This document shows positions 51,149 to 59,922 of a stretch of DNA of 64,000 bases, piece by piece (position 1 is the first letter of the stretch; every line of letters begins with the position of its first letter). A program made the translations under genes and the position numbers. The stretch comes from Streptomyces cellostaticus (GTDB lineage Bacteria > Actinomycetota > Actinomycetes > Streptomycetales > Streptomycetaceae): NCBI RefSeq assembly GCF_001513965.1, contig NZ_KQ948021.1, forward strand, positions 264,562-328,561, given 5' to 3'. The notes under the pieces are model-generated. The model saw nothing but the letters and a program-made list of their open reading frames with translations. It did not search any database and was not told the origin of the DNA.

Positions 51149-51811
51149 TCAGGCTGCCGTTGCGGCCTCGTTGTGGATGGCGGCGATCCGGGTCGGCTTG
51201 CGACCGTAGCGTCGGCTGAAAAGCTCCAAGGTCACGAACAGCGCCACGTACTGGAGCGTGGTCACCAGCATCACCGAGTCGATGGGCACCGTGTACGCGA
51301 GCACCACCCGCACCACCGAATCCAGCAGCAGACCCACGCCCCAGACCGCCGTCAGCAACCGCATCACGCGGCGGAAGGTCGGCGACGCCTGCCAGTTGCG
51401 TTCCATCTCCGCGCGCCTGTCCCCCCTCGCCACCGACGACAGGATCCGGTAGATGATCGGTTGTCCACGCAGCGTGCCCAGGAACACCAGCCCGACGATC
51501 CCCGTCATCCAGCCGTCCTTGGCGAACATGAACCGCGGGCTCCCCGTCACCGCCGACAGCGCCGCGCCCAGGGCCACCATGCTGAGCACCAGGATGCCCA
51601 GCATCCCGACGCGCCGCTCCCGCGCCATCGTCAGCAGTGCCTCCAGCATCGGCGGGACGGCGCTCGCCAGCACCGCCCACCACAGGCCGACCCCGGCCGC
51701 CCGCAGGCCGTAGAACACGGCCAGCGGCGCGGCGACGTTCAGCCCCAGGCTCTGCAGCAGCGGCCCGTTCGACGACCTCGCCTGCTTGTTCTCGATGTGC
51801 ATCACGGTCAT
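51149..51811 (-). CDS. membrane protein of the VC0807-like type
   Basis: About 220 residues from ATG 51811; GTG 51820 and ATG 51802 are alternative starts. Five or so hydrophobic segments are visible (APLAVFYGLRAAGVGLWWAV, MLGILVLSMVALGAALSAVT, VWGVGLLLDSVVRVVLAY and others). RFMFAKDGWMTGIVGLVFLG and QPIIYRILS are the conserved interior motifs of the VC0807 family, whose function is unknown. It is monocistronic, with a decayed gene upstream. Confidence 0.75.
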   Translation of the reverse strand: MTVMHIENKQARSSNGPLLQSLGLNVAAPLAVFYGLRAAGVGLWWAVLASAVPPMLEALLTMARERRVGMLGILVLSMVALGAALSAVTGSPRFMFAKDGWMTGIVGLVFLGTLRGQPIIYRILSSVARGDRRAEMERNWQASPTFRRVMRLLTAVWGVGLLLDSVVRVVLAYTVPIDSVMLVTTLQYVALFVTLELFSRRYGRKPTRIAAIHNEAATAA

Positions 51812-51889
51812 GTCCTTCACCCTCGTCCGTGTCCGTTCCCGATGCCTTCGAAGCTACGGAGCTGCGCGAACGCGGACTATGCACCCAGC

Positions 51890-52483
51890 CGCCGAGATGG
51901 GGTGGGGCCACACCCACCCCCCGTGCGGGGCCCGGACACACGGCGTCCGGCCTGCGGACCAGCCGCCAGGCCTCGGTGAACAGCTCGAGGAGCGTACCCG
52001 GGAGCAGTTCGAAGGCCTTCACGTCGCTCCCGTCGGCGCTCAGCTGCGCTCCGATCAGGGACGGCCGGCAGGTGCAGGGCGAAGGGGGCGCCCTGGTGGT
52101 CGCGGACGGTGAACGAGGTCGTCCCGGCGAGCCGGCCCAGGCGGAAACGGTGGGCCGGGTCGGCGAACGGCGTCCGCGTCCACATCTCCAGGAAGTCGAG
52201 CAGCACCTCGCGGCGCTCCGGCCCGGTCGCGGGGGCTGCCGCGCGCAGCGCAAGTGCGCCCTATGAGTTCCGTCCAGCTGCCCGCCGCGGGCGGACGGAC
52301 CTCCCATGCGCCCGGCTCGGGCGCCCAACTGCCTTCGATGTAACGGCCGATGCGCCAGATGTCGGCGAAGGAGTCGTCATTCCAGCAGCCCGAGGCTCCG
52401 ACGAGACCCTGCAGGGCGGCGGATGCGGCGAATCCGCTCCACGTGCGGGAGGACCAGGGTGCGGCCGTGTCGATCTCGTTCAT
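51890..52483 (-). pseudogene. decayed gene broken by two frame changes
   Basis: Three coherent pieces lie in three reading frames of the minus strand. From ATG 52483: NEIDTAAPWSSRTWSGFAAS through GSWTELI. From about 52220 in a second frame: LLDFLEMWTRTPFADPAHRF and TTSFTVRDHQGAPFALHLPA. From about 52060 in a third: LIGAQLSADGSDVKAFELLP and LLELFTEAWRLV. All three have strong G/C third positions, and there is no proper stop after the last. I do not recognise the family. Mutational decay is most likely; clustered sequencing errors could mimic it. Confidence 0.6.
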
Positions 52484-52527
52484 GCATCCGATGATGACGG
52501 ACGGCACTGACAACGGGCCGCCCCGTC

Positions 52528-53586
52528 CTACGGCCCGCTTCGTCCCGCCGACGAAACACCCGGTCGTCCCTGCAGAACGCGGGTGCCCGGGGCGCAGCTC
52601 TCCCTCAGTTCTTCGAGTTCAGCGGCCGGCAGGCTCCGGGCGGAGCCGCGTCGGCTGTGGTCGAGCAGTGCGGATGCGGTGAGCAGCCACTGCGGGAGAG
52701 GGGCGACGCCGATGAACTCGGCCAGGCGGCTCAGCTCTTCGGCGGGATCGTCAAGGAGGTCCTCGTAGGCAAGTGCGGTGCGCTGGTCGGCGGGCAGTTG
52801 ACCGAGGAACTCCGTTGCCTCGGTGACGAGTTCGGACCACAGGGTGCCGAACGTCCGCAGGGGAACGTTCCGGTCGAGTACGAGGGCAGGATCGAAGCGC
52901 TCGTCCAGCAGCGGCGACAGGTCCGCAGGCAGCGAGCGCACGTGCTCATCGGTCAGGGCGGCGAAACTGTCGATGCCGGCTCGTGCCTTGATCTCGCGCA
53001 GCAGGGAGATCGTGCGGTATCCGGGATGACGGCTCATGGACAGGGCGCAGTCCGGTCCGTCTCTGAACATGTGCACGAACCTCGCGTGCGGGAACGCGGC
53101 CCGTAGCCCTGGTGCCCAGCCTGTCGAGTAACCGGAGCGCTCCACGACGGCGGTCCGTCCGAACCGCGCGCAGAGCAGGCCGAACAGCGCTTGGTGGTGC
53201 TCGGCGGCGGTGCGCTCGGGCCACCGGACCAGCGCTGCGCGGAGCTCGTCGAGGAGGCCGTCCGGGTCGTCGGTGAGGTGCGGCAACACCATCAGGGAGA
53301 GCGCAGGAATACCGGTGGTCTCCGACGTATACCTCCCGGGGCGGCGTGTGTAGAGGAATTCCGGCAGCGGCAGCCCGCTACGGATCATCCGCTCGAAGTG
53401 CGGAGCAGGCCGGAAGAGCGACTGCCAGAACTCTTCACCGGTCACCTTCCCTTCGGGGAAGGCGGCGTCGCCCACGGAGGCCATGAACTCGTTGAGGCTC
53501 AGTACGTCCGGGTGGGCGTTGAGGATGCGTGACAGCGCAGTTGAGCCGCTCCGCCCCGTGCCGATGACGAAGGTCAAGGTACGCAT
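52528..53586 (-). CDS. PAPS-dependent sulfotransferase family protein
   Basis: 352 residues from ATG 53586, with GGAGGG upstream. The 5'-phosphosulfate loop is VIGTGRSGSTALSRIL at 7-22, and the 3'-phosphate-binding strand is FVHMFRDGPDCALSMSRHP near residue 190, both normal for sulfotransferases. TALAYEDLLDDPAEELSRLA near 270 is the family's C-terminal acceptor-side motif. The acceptor (sugar, lipid or small molecule) is unknown. No PAPS-supply genes are nearby. It is isolated from upstream transcription by a strong hairpin. Confidence 0.85.
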   Translation of the reverse strand: MRTLTFVIGTGRSGSTALSRILNAHPDVLSLNEFMASVGDAAFPEGKVTGEEFWQSLFRPAPHFERMIRSGLPLPEFLYTRRPGRYTSETTGIPALSLMVLPHLTDDPDGLLDELRAALVRWPERTAAEHHQALFGLLCARFGRTAVVERSGYSTGWAPGLRAAFPHARFVHMFRDGPDCALSMSRHPGYRTISLLREIKARAGIDSFAALTDEHVRSLPADLSPLLDERFDPALVLDRNVPLRTFGTLWSELVTEATEFLGQLPADQRTALAYEDLLDDPAEELSRLAEFIGVAPLPQWLLTASALLDHSRRGSARSLPAAELEELRESCAPGTRVLQGRPGVSSAGRSGP

Positions 53587-53715
53587 GGTCACCCTCCGCA
53601 GCTTCGTGACGCTCAGGACCAAGCCCCAGCTACCGCAGGACTATCCCATGACTGCACCAACCCGGACGTCACGGAAGCGTGCTGCCGGCGAATCCGCCGT
53701 ACCTGGGTCATGGGT

Positions 53716-53761
53716 CCGCGAGAGTGTGATGCTTTCCGGCAAGAAAGCCACACTCTCGCGG
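53716..53761 (-). terminator. strong hairpin terminator behind serine hydrolase gene
   Basis: A 13-base outer stem (CCGCGAGAGTGTG with CACACTCTCGCGG) and a 6-base inner stem (GCTTTC with GAAAGC) are separated by a two-base bulge (AT) and close a six-base loop. It starts nine bases after the hydrolase stop, upstream of the sulfotransferase promoter. Confidence 0.75.
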
Positions 53762-53769
53762 CCGATGTC

Positions 53770-55146
53770 TCAGCGCAGGGCCGTGGCCCACGCCTCCGGC
53801 GACAGGTCCACGGCGGGCAGCACCGTCCGGGTCGGCGCCGTCACCGAGCGGGAGTCGGCGGGCGGGGCAGGTGTGGTCGTCGGGCACAGTGCGCGAACGA
53901 CCTGGCGGTTGAGGGCGTCGTCGATCGGGCTCGGTTCAAAACCGGAGCCGTCGGACTTGAGGCGCTCGTACTTCATGAGGTTCCAGCCCATGGCAACCTG
54001 GCGCTTGCCGTCGGGGCTGGAGTAGACGAGGGTACCGGCGCCGAAGACCGCGCCGTCGTGACCCCAGAAGCGGCCGCAGCCGGGGATGTCGATGGCGTAG
54101 ATGCCCAGGCCGTAGTCCATGCCGTCGGCCGGGACGGTGCGCTGCATCTCGTGCAACGCGGCCGGGCCGATCAGCTTGCCGCCCAGCAGGGCGCGGTAGA
54201 AGCGGTTGAGGTCGTCGGTGGTGGAGACGATCGCGCCTGCGGTGTACGCCCAGGACATGTCGTAGTCGCTGTAGTCACGCGGCGGATTGATCAGGCCGTA
54301 GAACGAGTCGTACATGCGGGCGTGCGGACCCTGGATGTACGGGGTGCGTGGGAAGGAGGTGTGGTGCAGGCCGGCCCGGGCGATGACGTGGCGGGTGATG
54401 TACCCCGCGGCGTCCTGGCCGGTCACCTTCTCCAGAAGCAGCCCGGCGATGACGTAGTTGGTGTTGGAGTACGACCACTTCTCGCCGGGCTTGCCCGTGG
54501 CCGGTGCCGCCAGTCCGAGGCGGACCAGTTCCTCGGGACCGATGGAGCGGAAGCGGTTCTCGTCGAGGCTGGCCGTCGAGTTGTGGGCGAGGGAGGGGAA
54601 GGCGCCGATGACGTAATCGCCGATGCCGCTCGTGTGGTTGAGGAGCATGCGGACGGTGATCTCGCGGCCGCGCTCGCCCGGGACCAGGTCGGGGAGGTAG
54701 TCGCCGATGGGCGCGTCGAGGCGGACGCGGCCGCGTTCCACCTGCTGGAGGAGGGCGACGGAGGTGAAGGCCTTGCTGACGCTGCCCACCCGGTGGAGCA
54801 TGCCCGGTCGGACCGGGCGCCCGGTGTCCACGTCGGCGACGCCGGCCGCGCCGGTCCAGCGCTGGGCGCCATCGCGTACGGAGGAGTAGATGCCGTACAT
54901 GCCCGCGTCGTGGACAGCACGGAGGCCGGTGTCGAGCGCCGCCCTGTCCAACGTCTCGCTGGTTAAGGGGAGTTCGGACGCCTTCGTGGCCGGTCTGGCA
55001 TCCGCCTGAGCGACCGGTGCCGTGGCGGTCAGCAGAAGCGTCGTGCCCACGACGGTTCCGACGAACCGGATGATACGCAAGAGGTGCCCCTTCCCTCGGG
55101 TCCGGACCCCGTGCCCGGACCTCGCCCGGTCATCGTCATCGATCAT
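53770..55146 (-). CDS. secreted serine hydrolase with intact beta-lactamase/D,D-peptidase motifs and a TTA codon
   Basis: 458 residues from ATG 55146; a TTG at 55080 with GAAGGGG six bases upstream would give a more typical signal peptide (RIIRFVGTVVGTTLLL to QADA). Catalytic boxes are SVSK (about residue 128), YSNTNY and GHDGAVFGAG, all intact, as in the R61 D,D-carboxypeptidase and EstB families. Residue 61 is encoded by TTA (54964-54966), so expression may depend on bldA. The protein should be exported and act on cell-wall peptides or esters. A strong hairpin follows the gene. Confidence 0.86.
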   Translation of the reverse strand: MIDDDDRARSGHGVRTRGKGHLLRIIRFVGTVVGTTLLLTATAPVAQADARPATKASELPLTSETLDRAALDTGLRAVHDAGMYGIYSSVRDGAQRWTGAAGVADVDTGRPVRPGMLHRVGSVSKAFTSVALLQQVERGRVRLDAPIGDYLPDLVPGERGREITVRMLLNHTSGIGDYVIGAFPSLAHNSTASLDENRFRSIGPEELVRLGLAAPATGKPGEKWSYSNTNYVIAGLLLEKVTGQDAAGYITRHVIARAGLHHTSFPRTPYIQGPHARMYDSFYGLINPPRDYSDYDMSWAYTAGAIVSTTDDLNRFYRALLGGKLIGPAALHEMQRTVPADGMDYGLGIYAIDIPGCGRFWGHDGAVFGAGTLVYSSPDGKRQVAMGWNLMKYERLKSDGSGFEPSPIDDALNRQVVRALCPTTTPAPPADSRSVTAPTRTVLPAVDLSPEAWATALR

Positions 55147-55353
55147 GGATGCGCCTTACATCCTTCCTGCGGAGGATCACGGCCGGCGCACCGTACGACC
55201 AAAGCCTTGGTCCGGCGCGATCACGCCGGGGAGGGAGTGGTTCGGGAACCCGTCACAGGACGCCCGGCTACCGGCCCTGCCTGACGCACCACAGTCGGAA
55301 ACCATGCCGGCCCTGCTTGGTGGTGTCGCGGACCAGCTGGTGTTCGGAGCCCG

Positions 55354-56145
55354 TCAGGCGTCCGGACTCGAGCAGGCCGCCGGGTCCGGCAGATAGCTCG
55401 CCAGGCCCCGCAGGATGATCTCCAGACCGATGTCGAACCGCTGGTCGGAGGAGTCCGACACCATCAACCCGGCCAGAGCGCGCAAGTGGGGAAAGTCCTC
55501 TGCGGGCAGGGACGCGAAGTAGTTCTGCATCTCCTCGGCCATCTCGCGCCAGTCGGGGCGGGCCAGGGAGGAACCGTCGCCGCCGTGCCGGCCGGCCCGG
55601 TCCCGCCACATGCCCTCCTCCAGGACGAACCCGTCGATGTAGGTGGAGATGAGGTCGCCGGCCTCCGCCGCGATGTGGTCGGGCAACCCTGCGGTACGGA
55701 AGACGGCGAGCAACGCCTCGACGTGCGGCAGCAGTTCGGCGGTGAAGGGGACATGAGCCATGGAGATCCTGGCCATGTCCCGGTGGGACAGCAGACGCTG
55801 CCGTCCGGAGCGGGCGTAGGCCCGCACCTGCTCCCGCCACCTCTCCGGGTCGGGCTCGGGCATCGTGAAACCGTCGAAGAGCCGGGTGTACATGAGCTCG
55901 AGGAGGTCGTCCTTGGAGCTGACGTGGGCGTAGAGGGCGGACACCGTGACCCCCAGTTCGGCCGCGACCTGACGCATCGACAGCCCGTCGAGCCCCTGAC
56001 GGTCCAGCACGGTGAAGGCGGCCTCGACGACCCGTTCACGCGACAGTGGTGCGCGCGCGGGGGCGACGCGGGCGCGCGCAGGGCGCTCGCGCTCCCAGGG
56101 GGACGGCGGAGGCGGTGCGGGGGTGCCGGCGGGCGCGTCGGTCAT
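55354..56145 (-). CDS. TetR-family repressor
   Basis: 263 residues from ATG 56145. A Pro/Ala-rich N-terminal extension of about 35 residues precedes the helix-turn-helix (ERVVEAAFTVLDRQG, MRQVAAELGVTVSALYAHV). The C-terminal TetR_C-type domain covers about 105-255. No ribosome site is visible, and a TAGACT hexamer lies just upstream of the ATG, so a leaderless transcript is possible. It is divergent from a DHA2 exporter; four related GAACR-N-YGTTC palindromes lie between them, one of them 20 bases before this start, the normal autoregulated repressor/pump arrangement. Confidence 0.87.
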   Translation of the reverse strand: MTDAPAGTPAPPPPSPWERERPARARVAPARAPLSRERVVEAAFTVLDRQGLDGLSMRQVAAELGVTVSALYAHVSSKDDLLELMYTRLFDGFTMPEPDPERWREQVRAYARSGRQRLLSHRDMARISMAHVPFTAELLPHVEALLAVFRTAGLPDHIAAEAGDLISTYIDGFVLEEGMWRDRAGRHGGDGSSLARPDWREMAEEMQNYFASLPAEDFPHLRALAGLMVSDSSDQRFDIGLEIILRGLASYLPDPAACSSPDA

Positions 56146-56164
56146 GAGGACAGTCTAGGCGTCG

Positions 56165-56303
56165 GGAGAACAGTGTTCTCCTTCGGTGAGCAGTATCTAC
56201 ATCACTGAACGCGATATATCTTGTCCGAGCCTCGAAGTTGCGCTATATCTTAATGAACGCCGTTCTCCAGGTGAGCACTGTTCTGTTAAGGTGAACAGTG
56301 TTC
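56165..56303. promoter_or_regulatory. TetR operators: four GAACR-N-YGTTC-type palindromes
   Basis: GGAGAACAGTGTTCTCC (56165-56181) is a perfect 17-base palindrome. GAACGCCGTTC (56255-56265), GAGCACTGTTC (56273-56283, one half imperfect) and GAACAGTGTTC (56293-56303) follow, at steps of 18 and 20 bases. Between the first and the rest lie two near-identical 13-base direct repeats, GCGATATATCTTG (56211) and GCGCTATATCTTA (56240), 29 bases apart. The first palindrome suits repression of the TetR gene and the last three repression of the exporter. Confidence 0.75.
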
Positions 56304-56422
56304 TGCGCGCGTCCGACCGTCCGTCTCCCCGGGCCGTACCAGCGAACCGGGCAGTCACATCCATCCGTCCGACCGCGCCCGCGGGTCGTCACCGCGGCGT
56401 GGCCTTTCTGCGAGGAGTTCCG

Positions 56423-58135
56423 ATGTCCACCACCGGTGTCGCGTCCACCGAGACGCCCACCGACTCGCCAGCGCCCTACCGGTGGCGCTGGGCTGCGCTC
56501 TTCGTGATCCTCGCGGCCGAGGTGATGGATCTCCTCGACGCAGTCGTCACGAACATCGCCGGCCCTTCCATGCGGGCCGACCTCGGCGGCGGTGCCTCCA
56601 CTCTGCAGTGGCTCGCCGCCGCGTACACCCTCTCGATGGCCGTCGGGCTCGTCACCGGAGGGCGGCTCGGGGACATTCACGGGCGCCGCCAGATGTTCCT
56701 GGTGGGGGCCGCCGGCTTCACGCTGGGTTCGCTGCTGTGTGCGATCTCCGTGTCGCCCGAGATGCTGATCGCCTCACGCGTCGTACAGGGACTGTTCGGC
56801 GCGGTGATGCTGCCGCAGGGTCTCGGCATGATCAAGGAGATGTTCCCGCCGAAGGAGTCGCAGAAGGCCTTCGGCATGTTCGGCCCGGTCATGGGACTCT
56901 CCGCGGTGTGCGGGCCGATCCTGGCAGGCTGGCTCGTGGACGCCGACTACTTCGGCACCGGCTGGCGGATGATCTTCCTGATCAACCTGCCGCTGGGTGC
57001 CGCGGCCTTCCTCGGTGCCGTGCGCTACCTGCCCAGGGGACTGTCCGCCAGCAAGCCGCGCCTCGACATTCCCGGCATGCTCCTGGTCACGCTGGGCGCG
57101 CTGCTCATCATCTTCCCGCTGGTCCAGGGCCGCGAGTACGACTGGCCCGTGTGGTCGTTCCTGATGATGGCCGCCTCGGTGGTCGTCTTCGTCGCCTTCG
57201 GCACGTACGAGTCGCGCCGCAGCAAGACCGGACGGGACCCGCTGGTCGTCCCCAGCCTCTTCCGCAAGCGTGGATTCAGCGGCGGCATGACCCTCGGACT
57301 GGTCTTCTTCTCGACCATGCAGGGCTTCATGTTGGTCTTCAACCTCTACACCCAGATCGGCCTCGGCTATTCGCCGCTCAAGGCGGGACTGGTGATGGTG
57401 CCCTGGTCGGGCGGCATGATCGTCGGCTTCGGGGTCGCTCAGGGTGTCGCCCGGTTCGGACGAGCCGTACTGCAGGCGGGCGCGCTGGTCATGGCGGTCG
57501 GCGTGTTCGGCGTGTGGCTGACCCTCGACATGGCGGGCGGCGGCGTCGGCCCCTGGCAGCTCCTGCCCTCCCTGCTCGTCACCGGCATCGGGATGGGCCT
57601 GCTCATGGCGCCGTTCTTCGACATCGTGCTCGCCAGTGTCGAGCAGCACGAGACGGGCTCGGCGTCCGGCACGATGACCGCGGTCCAACAGCTCGGCGGC
57701 GCCTTCGGCGTGGCCATCCTCGGCACCGTGTTCTTCGGCCTGCTGGGCGGCGGGATCGCCACCGCCGTCGACCACCACTCGAACGGCCTGCGGGGGCAGT
57801 TGACCGCCGCGCATGTCGCGCCCGCCGCTCAGGAGCGTGTCGTGGCGGACCTGCGCAGGTGCGCCTCGGACCGCGCCGTCGCCAAGGATCCTGCCGCGAC
57901 CCCGGCGTCCTGCGCGCGCCTGGAGAAGGACACTCGGTCCGCCGTGACCTCACCTCAGGCCGGCGCCCGGATACCCGCCGCGCTGAAGGACACTGCGTCG
58001 TCGGCCTTCCGGAGCGGTTTCGGCTCCGTCATGAAGACGGTGCTGTGGATCGTCGACGGCATGCTCGCCCTGACCTTCCTTCTCGCGTTCCTGCTGCCGC
58101 GCCACGCGCGACCCGAGGGGTCCGCCGGGCACTGA
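56423..58135 (+). CDS. DHA2-family MFS multidrug exporter
   Basis: 570 residues from ATG 56423, with GAGGAG before it; the frame is open upstream but crosses the operators. Fourteen helices are expected, with EVMDLLDAVVTNIAGPSM (motif D1), GRLGDIHGRRQMFL (motif A) and GPVMGLSAVCGPILAGWLV (motif C). A loop of about 80 residues before the last helix (RVVADLRRCASDRAVAKDPA, two Cys) is a feature of this actinomycete subgroup. It is a proton antiporter for lipophilic drugs, regulated by the divergent TetR protein. Confidence 0.88.
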   Translation: MSTTGVASTETPTDSPAPYRWRWAALFVILAAEVMDLLDAVVTNIAGPSMRADLGGGASTLQWLAAAYTLSMAVGLVTGGRLGDIHGRRQMFLVGAAGFTLGSLLCAISVSPEMLIASRVVQGLFGAVMLPQGLGMIKEMFPPKESQKAFGMFGPVMGLSAVCGPILAGWLVDADYFGTGWRMIFLINLPLGAAAFLGAVRYLPRGLSASKPRLDIPGMLLVTLGALLIIFPLVQGREYDWPVWSFLMMAASVVVFVAFGTYESRRSKTGRDPLVVPSLFRKRGFSGGMTLGLVFFSTMQGFMLVFNLYTQIGLGYSPLKAGLVMVPWSGGMIVGFGVAQGVARFGRAVLQAGALVMAVGVFGVWLTLDMAGGGVGPWQLLPSLLVTGIGMGLLMAPFFDIVLASVEQHETGSASGTMTAVQQLGGAFGVAILGTVFFGLLGGGIATAVDHHSNGLRGQLTAAHVAPAAQERVVADLRRCASDRAVAKDPAATPASCARLEKDTRSAVTSPQAGARIPAALKDTASSAFRSGFGSVMKTVLWIVDGMLALTFLLAFLLPRHARPEGSAGH

Positions 58136-58155
58136 GCCCCGGCCGCACCGGCATC

Positions 58156-58210
58156 GGAGACCGGACGGCCGGGCACCTCTGAGGAGGAAATGCCCGGCCG
58201 TCCGGTCTCC
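58156..58210 (+). terminator. 20-base perfect hairpin after the exporter
   Basis: Arms 58156-58175 and 58191-58210 are perfectly complementary over 20 bases with a 15-base A/G-rich loop. The stem begins 21 bases after the exporter stop codon. It is the strongest hairpin noticed in the window. Confidence 0.85.
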
Positions 58211-58657
58211 GCTGACACCAGGTGCCCGAGGCGGCTTGCAGGATTCCGAATACGGCCGGAAGGCAGCCACGGCGACCCCGGCCGCCTGCGCCGTTGATCT
58301 CTTGGTGATACACGCGGTGTCCCTGCCGCACATCTCGTGCAGGGCTCGGGCCGCGTACGGAACCGTGTCTCCAGCGCTGCGGAGATCTTCGAGGCTGGAG
58401 GCCACCTGGTGACGGCTCGCGCCAACCGCGACGGCGTGCGCCGACTCGCCGCACCGCCCGGATCGCCGCGATTGCCGAACATCCCCCAGGCTGCCGGTCA
58501 CCGGCCCCCAGCCGGTTTCCAGGTGCGGCAGGCGCTGACGCGCCGCCACGCCCGCACAACTCGTCCTCGGCTTCGGCAGCGTCGGCGAACGAGCCGTCAC
58601 CGAGGGCATCGCGGCCGTCGGCCACCTGATCACCGGCCGGCCGTAGAGTTGCGGCCC
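58211..58657. other. stretch without a supported gene
   Basis: 447 bases between the exporter's terminator and the DinB-fold gene. Open frames exist on both strands, but none has a start with ribosome site or a recognisable motif. Faint coding character on the minus strand around 58280-58420 could be an old remnant. Confidence 0.45.
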
Positions 58658-59407
58658 GTGACCGACACCACCGACCTCGACCGCGCGGACATCTCCCTTC
58701 TCCTCGACGACGTAAGCGGCTCCGCCGCACGTCTCGGCGCCACCCTCGACGTGCTGACAGACCTGAAGGCCCGCGAACCGTCCGGGCTTCCCGGCTGGAG
58801 CCGCGGCCACGTCATCACCCACCTCGCCCGCAGCGCCGACGTGTACCGGTGGCTGCTGACCGTGGCCCGCACCGGGGCCGAGCCCGGGCCACGGGCCGAC
58901 GCCGCCACCCTGGACCGCGCGCTGCGCGACGGTGCCCAACGAGACGCCGCCGGCCTCGTCACCGACCTGCGCCGCAGTCTGGACCGACTGCTCGACGAGG
59001 CGACAGCCATGCCCGCCGAGCGCTGGCCCACCCTGGTCACCGCCCTCGCCGGATGGCGACACCCCGCCTGGTACACCCTCCACCGTGCCCGGCGCGAACT
59101 CGAAACCCACCACGTCGACCTGAACCTCGGTTACACCACCGCCGACTGGCCTGCCGGGTACGTCACCTGGGCACTCGACGAATCCATCGCCGCCCTGGCC
59201 GCGCGCGATTTCCCCATCGCCCGCATCGAAGCCACCGACCTCGCCCGCGCCTGGCCCCTCGCCGCGACCGGACCGACCGCCACCGGCCCGGGCCACGCGC
59301 TCCTCGCCTGGCTCACCGGCCGCGCGCCGGACACGCACCTCCTGTCGGACCTTCAGCTGCCGACCCCGCCGACGTGGCCACTCCCACCGGCGCCCGGCTG
59401 GACCTGA
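58658..59407 (+). CDS. maleylpyruvate-isomerase/DinB-fold mycothiol-type enzyme
   Basis: 249 residues from GTG 58658. The N-terminal domain has LPGWSRGHVITHLARSADVY (first metal His) and LETHHVDLNLGY (later His pair), the metal-binding pattern of the DinB/mycothiol-dependent maleylpyruvate isomerase family. The C-terminal MDMPI_C-like domain (about 165-245; GHALLAWLTGRA) is present. Family members use mycothiol, the actinobacterial thiol, as cofactor in isomerisation or detoxification. No ring-cleavage genes are adjacent, so the substrate is unknown. Confidence 0.82.
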   Translation: MTDTTDLDRADISLLLDDVSGSAARLGATLDVLTDLKAREPSGLPGWSRGHVITHLARSADVYRWLLTVARTGAEPGPRADAATLDRALRDGAQRDAAGLVTDLRRSLDRLLDEATAMPAERWPTLVTALAGWRHPAWYTLHRARRELETHHVDLNLGYTTADWPAGYVTWALDESIAALAARDFPIARIEATDLARAWPLAATGPTATGPGHALLAWLTGRAPDTHLLSDLQLPTPPTWPLPPAPGWT

Positions 59408-59447
59408 GCTGGACGCCCAGCCCGTCCCCGGCTTCACGACGATCTCG

Positions 59448-59851
59448 TGAGTGACCGTCTTCCGGAATTCGCCGGTGGTGGCAAGGACACCGTCGCTGTC
59501 CGGCATCTATGGCGCCTGTCTCGGCCATGCAGGGTTTCTGCTGATCGCCGAGATCATCGCCCGCCGCAGCGGCACTGCTTGTGCCGACTTCCTGCAGGCC
59601 CAGGTCACCGAGCCGCTCGGGCTGACCGCTGCCCTCGGCACCCCGCCCGGCGCCCGGGTCGTGCAGGTGCCCTACCTGGGGCCGGCCGCAGCCGCGGCCC
59701 GCGTCTCCTGCCTGGCCCTGGCCGACCCCGACGCCAAAGTGACCATCGCGGCGCACTTCAACGGCAACGCCCCGCTCACCGAGCGGATACGCCGAGACCA
59801 CGCACTCCACACCGGCCGTGCTTCCGAAGCCGAAACAGGCAACACTTCGTC
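59448..59851 (+). pseudogene. remnant of a serine hydrolase (beta-lactamase family)
   Basis: The frame beginning at GTG 59448 contains HAGFLLIAEIIARRSG, VTEPLGLTAALGTPPGARVV and DPDAKVTIAAHFNGNAPLTE. These match the middle and the end of class C beta-lactamase-like hydrolases. The SxxK nucleophile part is missing, the Y-x-N box is degraded to Y-G-A, and the region between middle and end is too short. It is best read as an internally deleted, truncated gene. Confidence 0.6.
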
Positions 59852-59922
59852 GGCTTCGCGCCCCATGAGTTCCTGCACTGCCGGCGGGAGGAGACAGCTC
59901 AGGACGGACCCTCCCTGACGAC

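Noticed and set aside
49443..52328. A 961-codon minus-strand open frame opposite the binding-protein gene
   Set aside because: It overlaps a clear lipoprotein gene with signal peptide and family fold. Only its far upstream end contains one of the three pieces of the decayed gene at 51890-52483.
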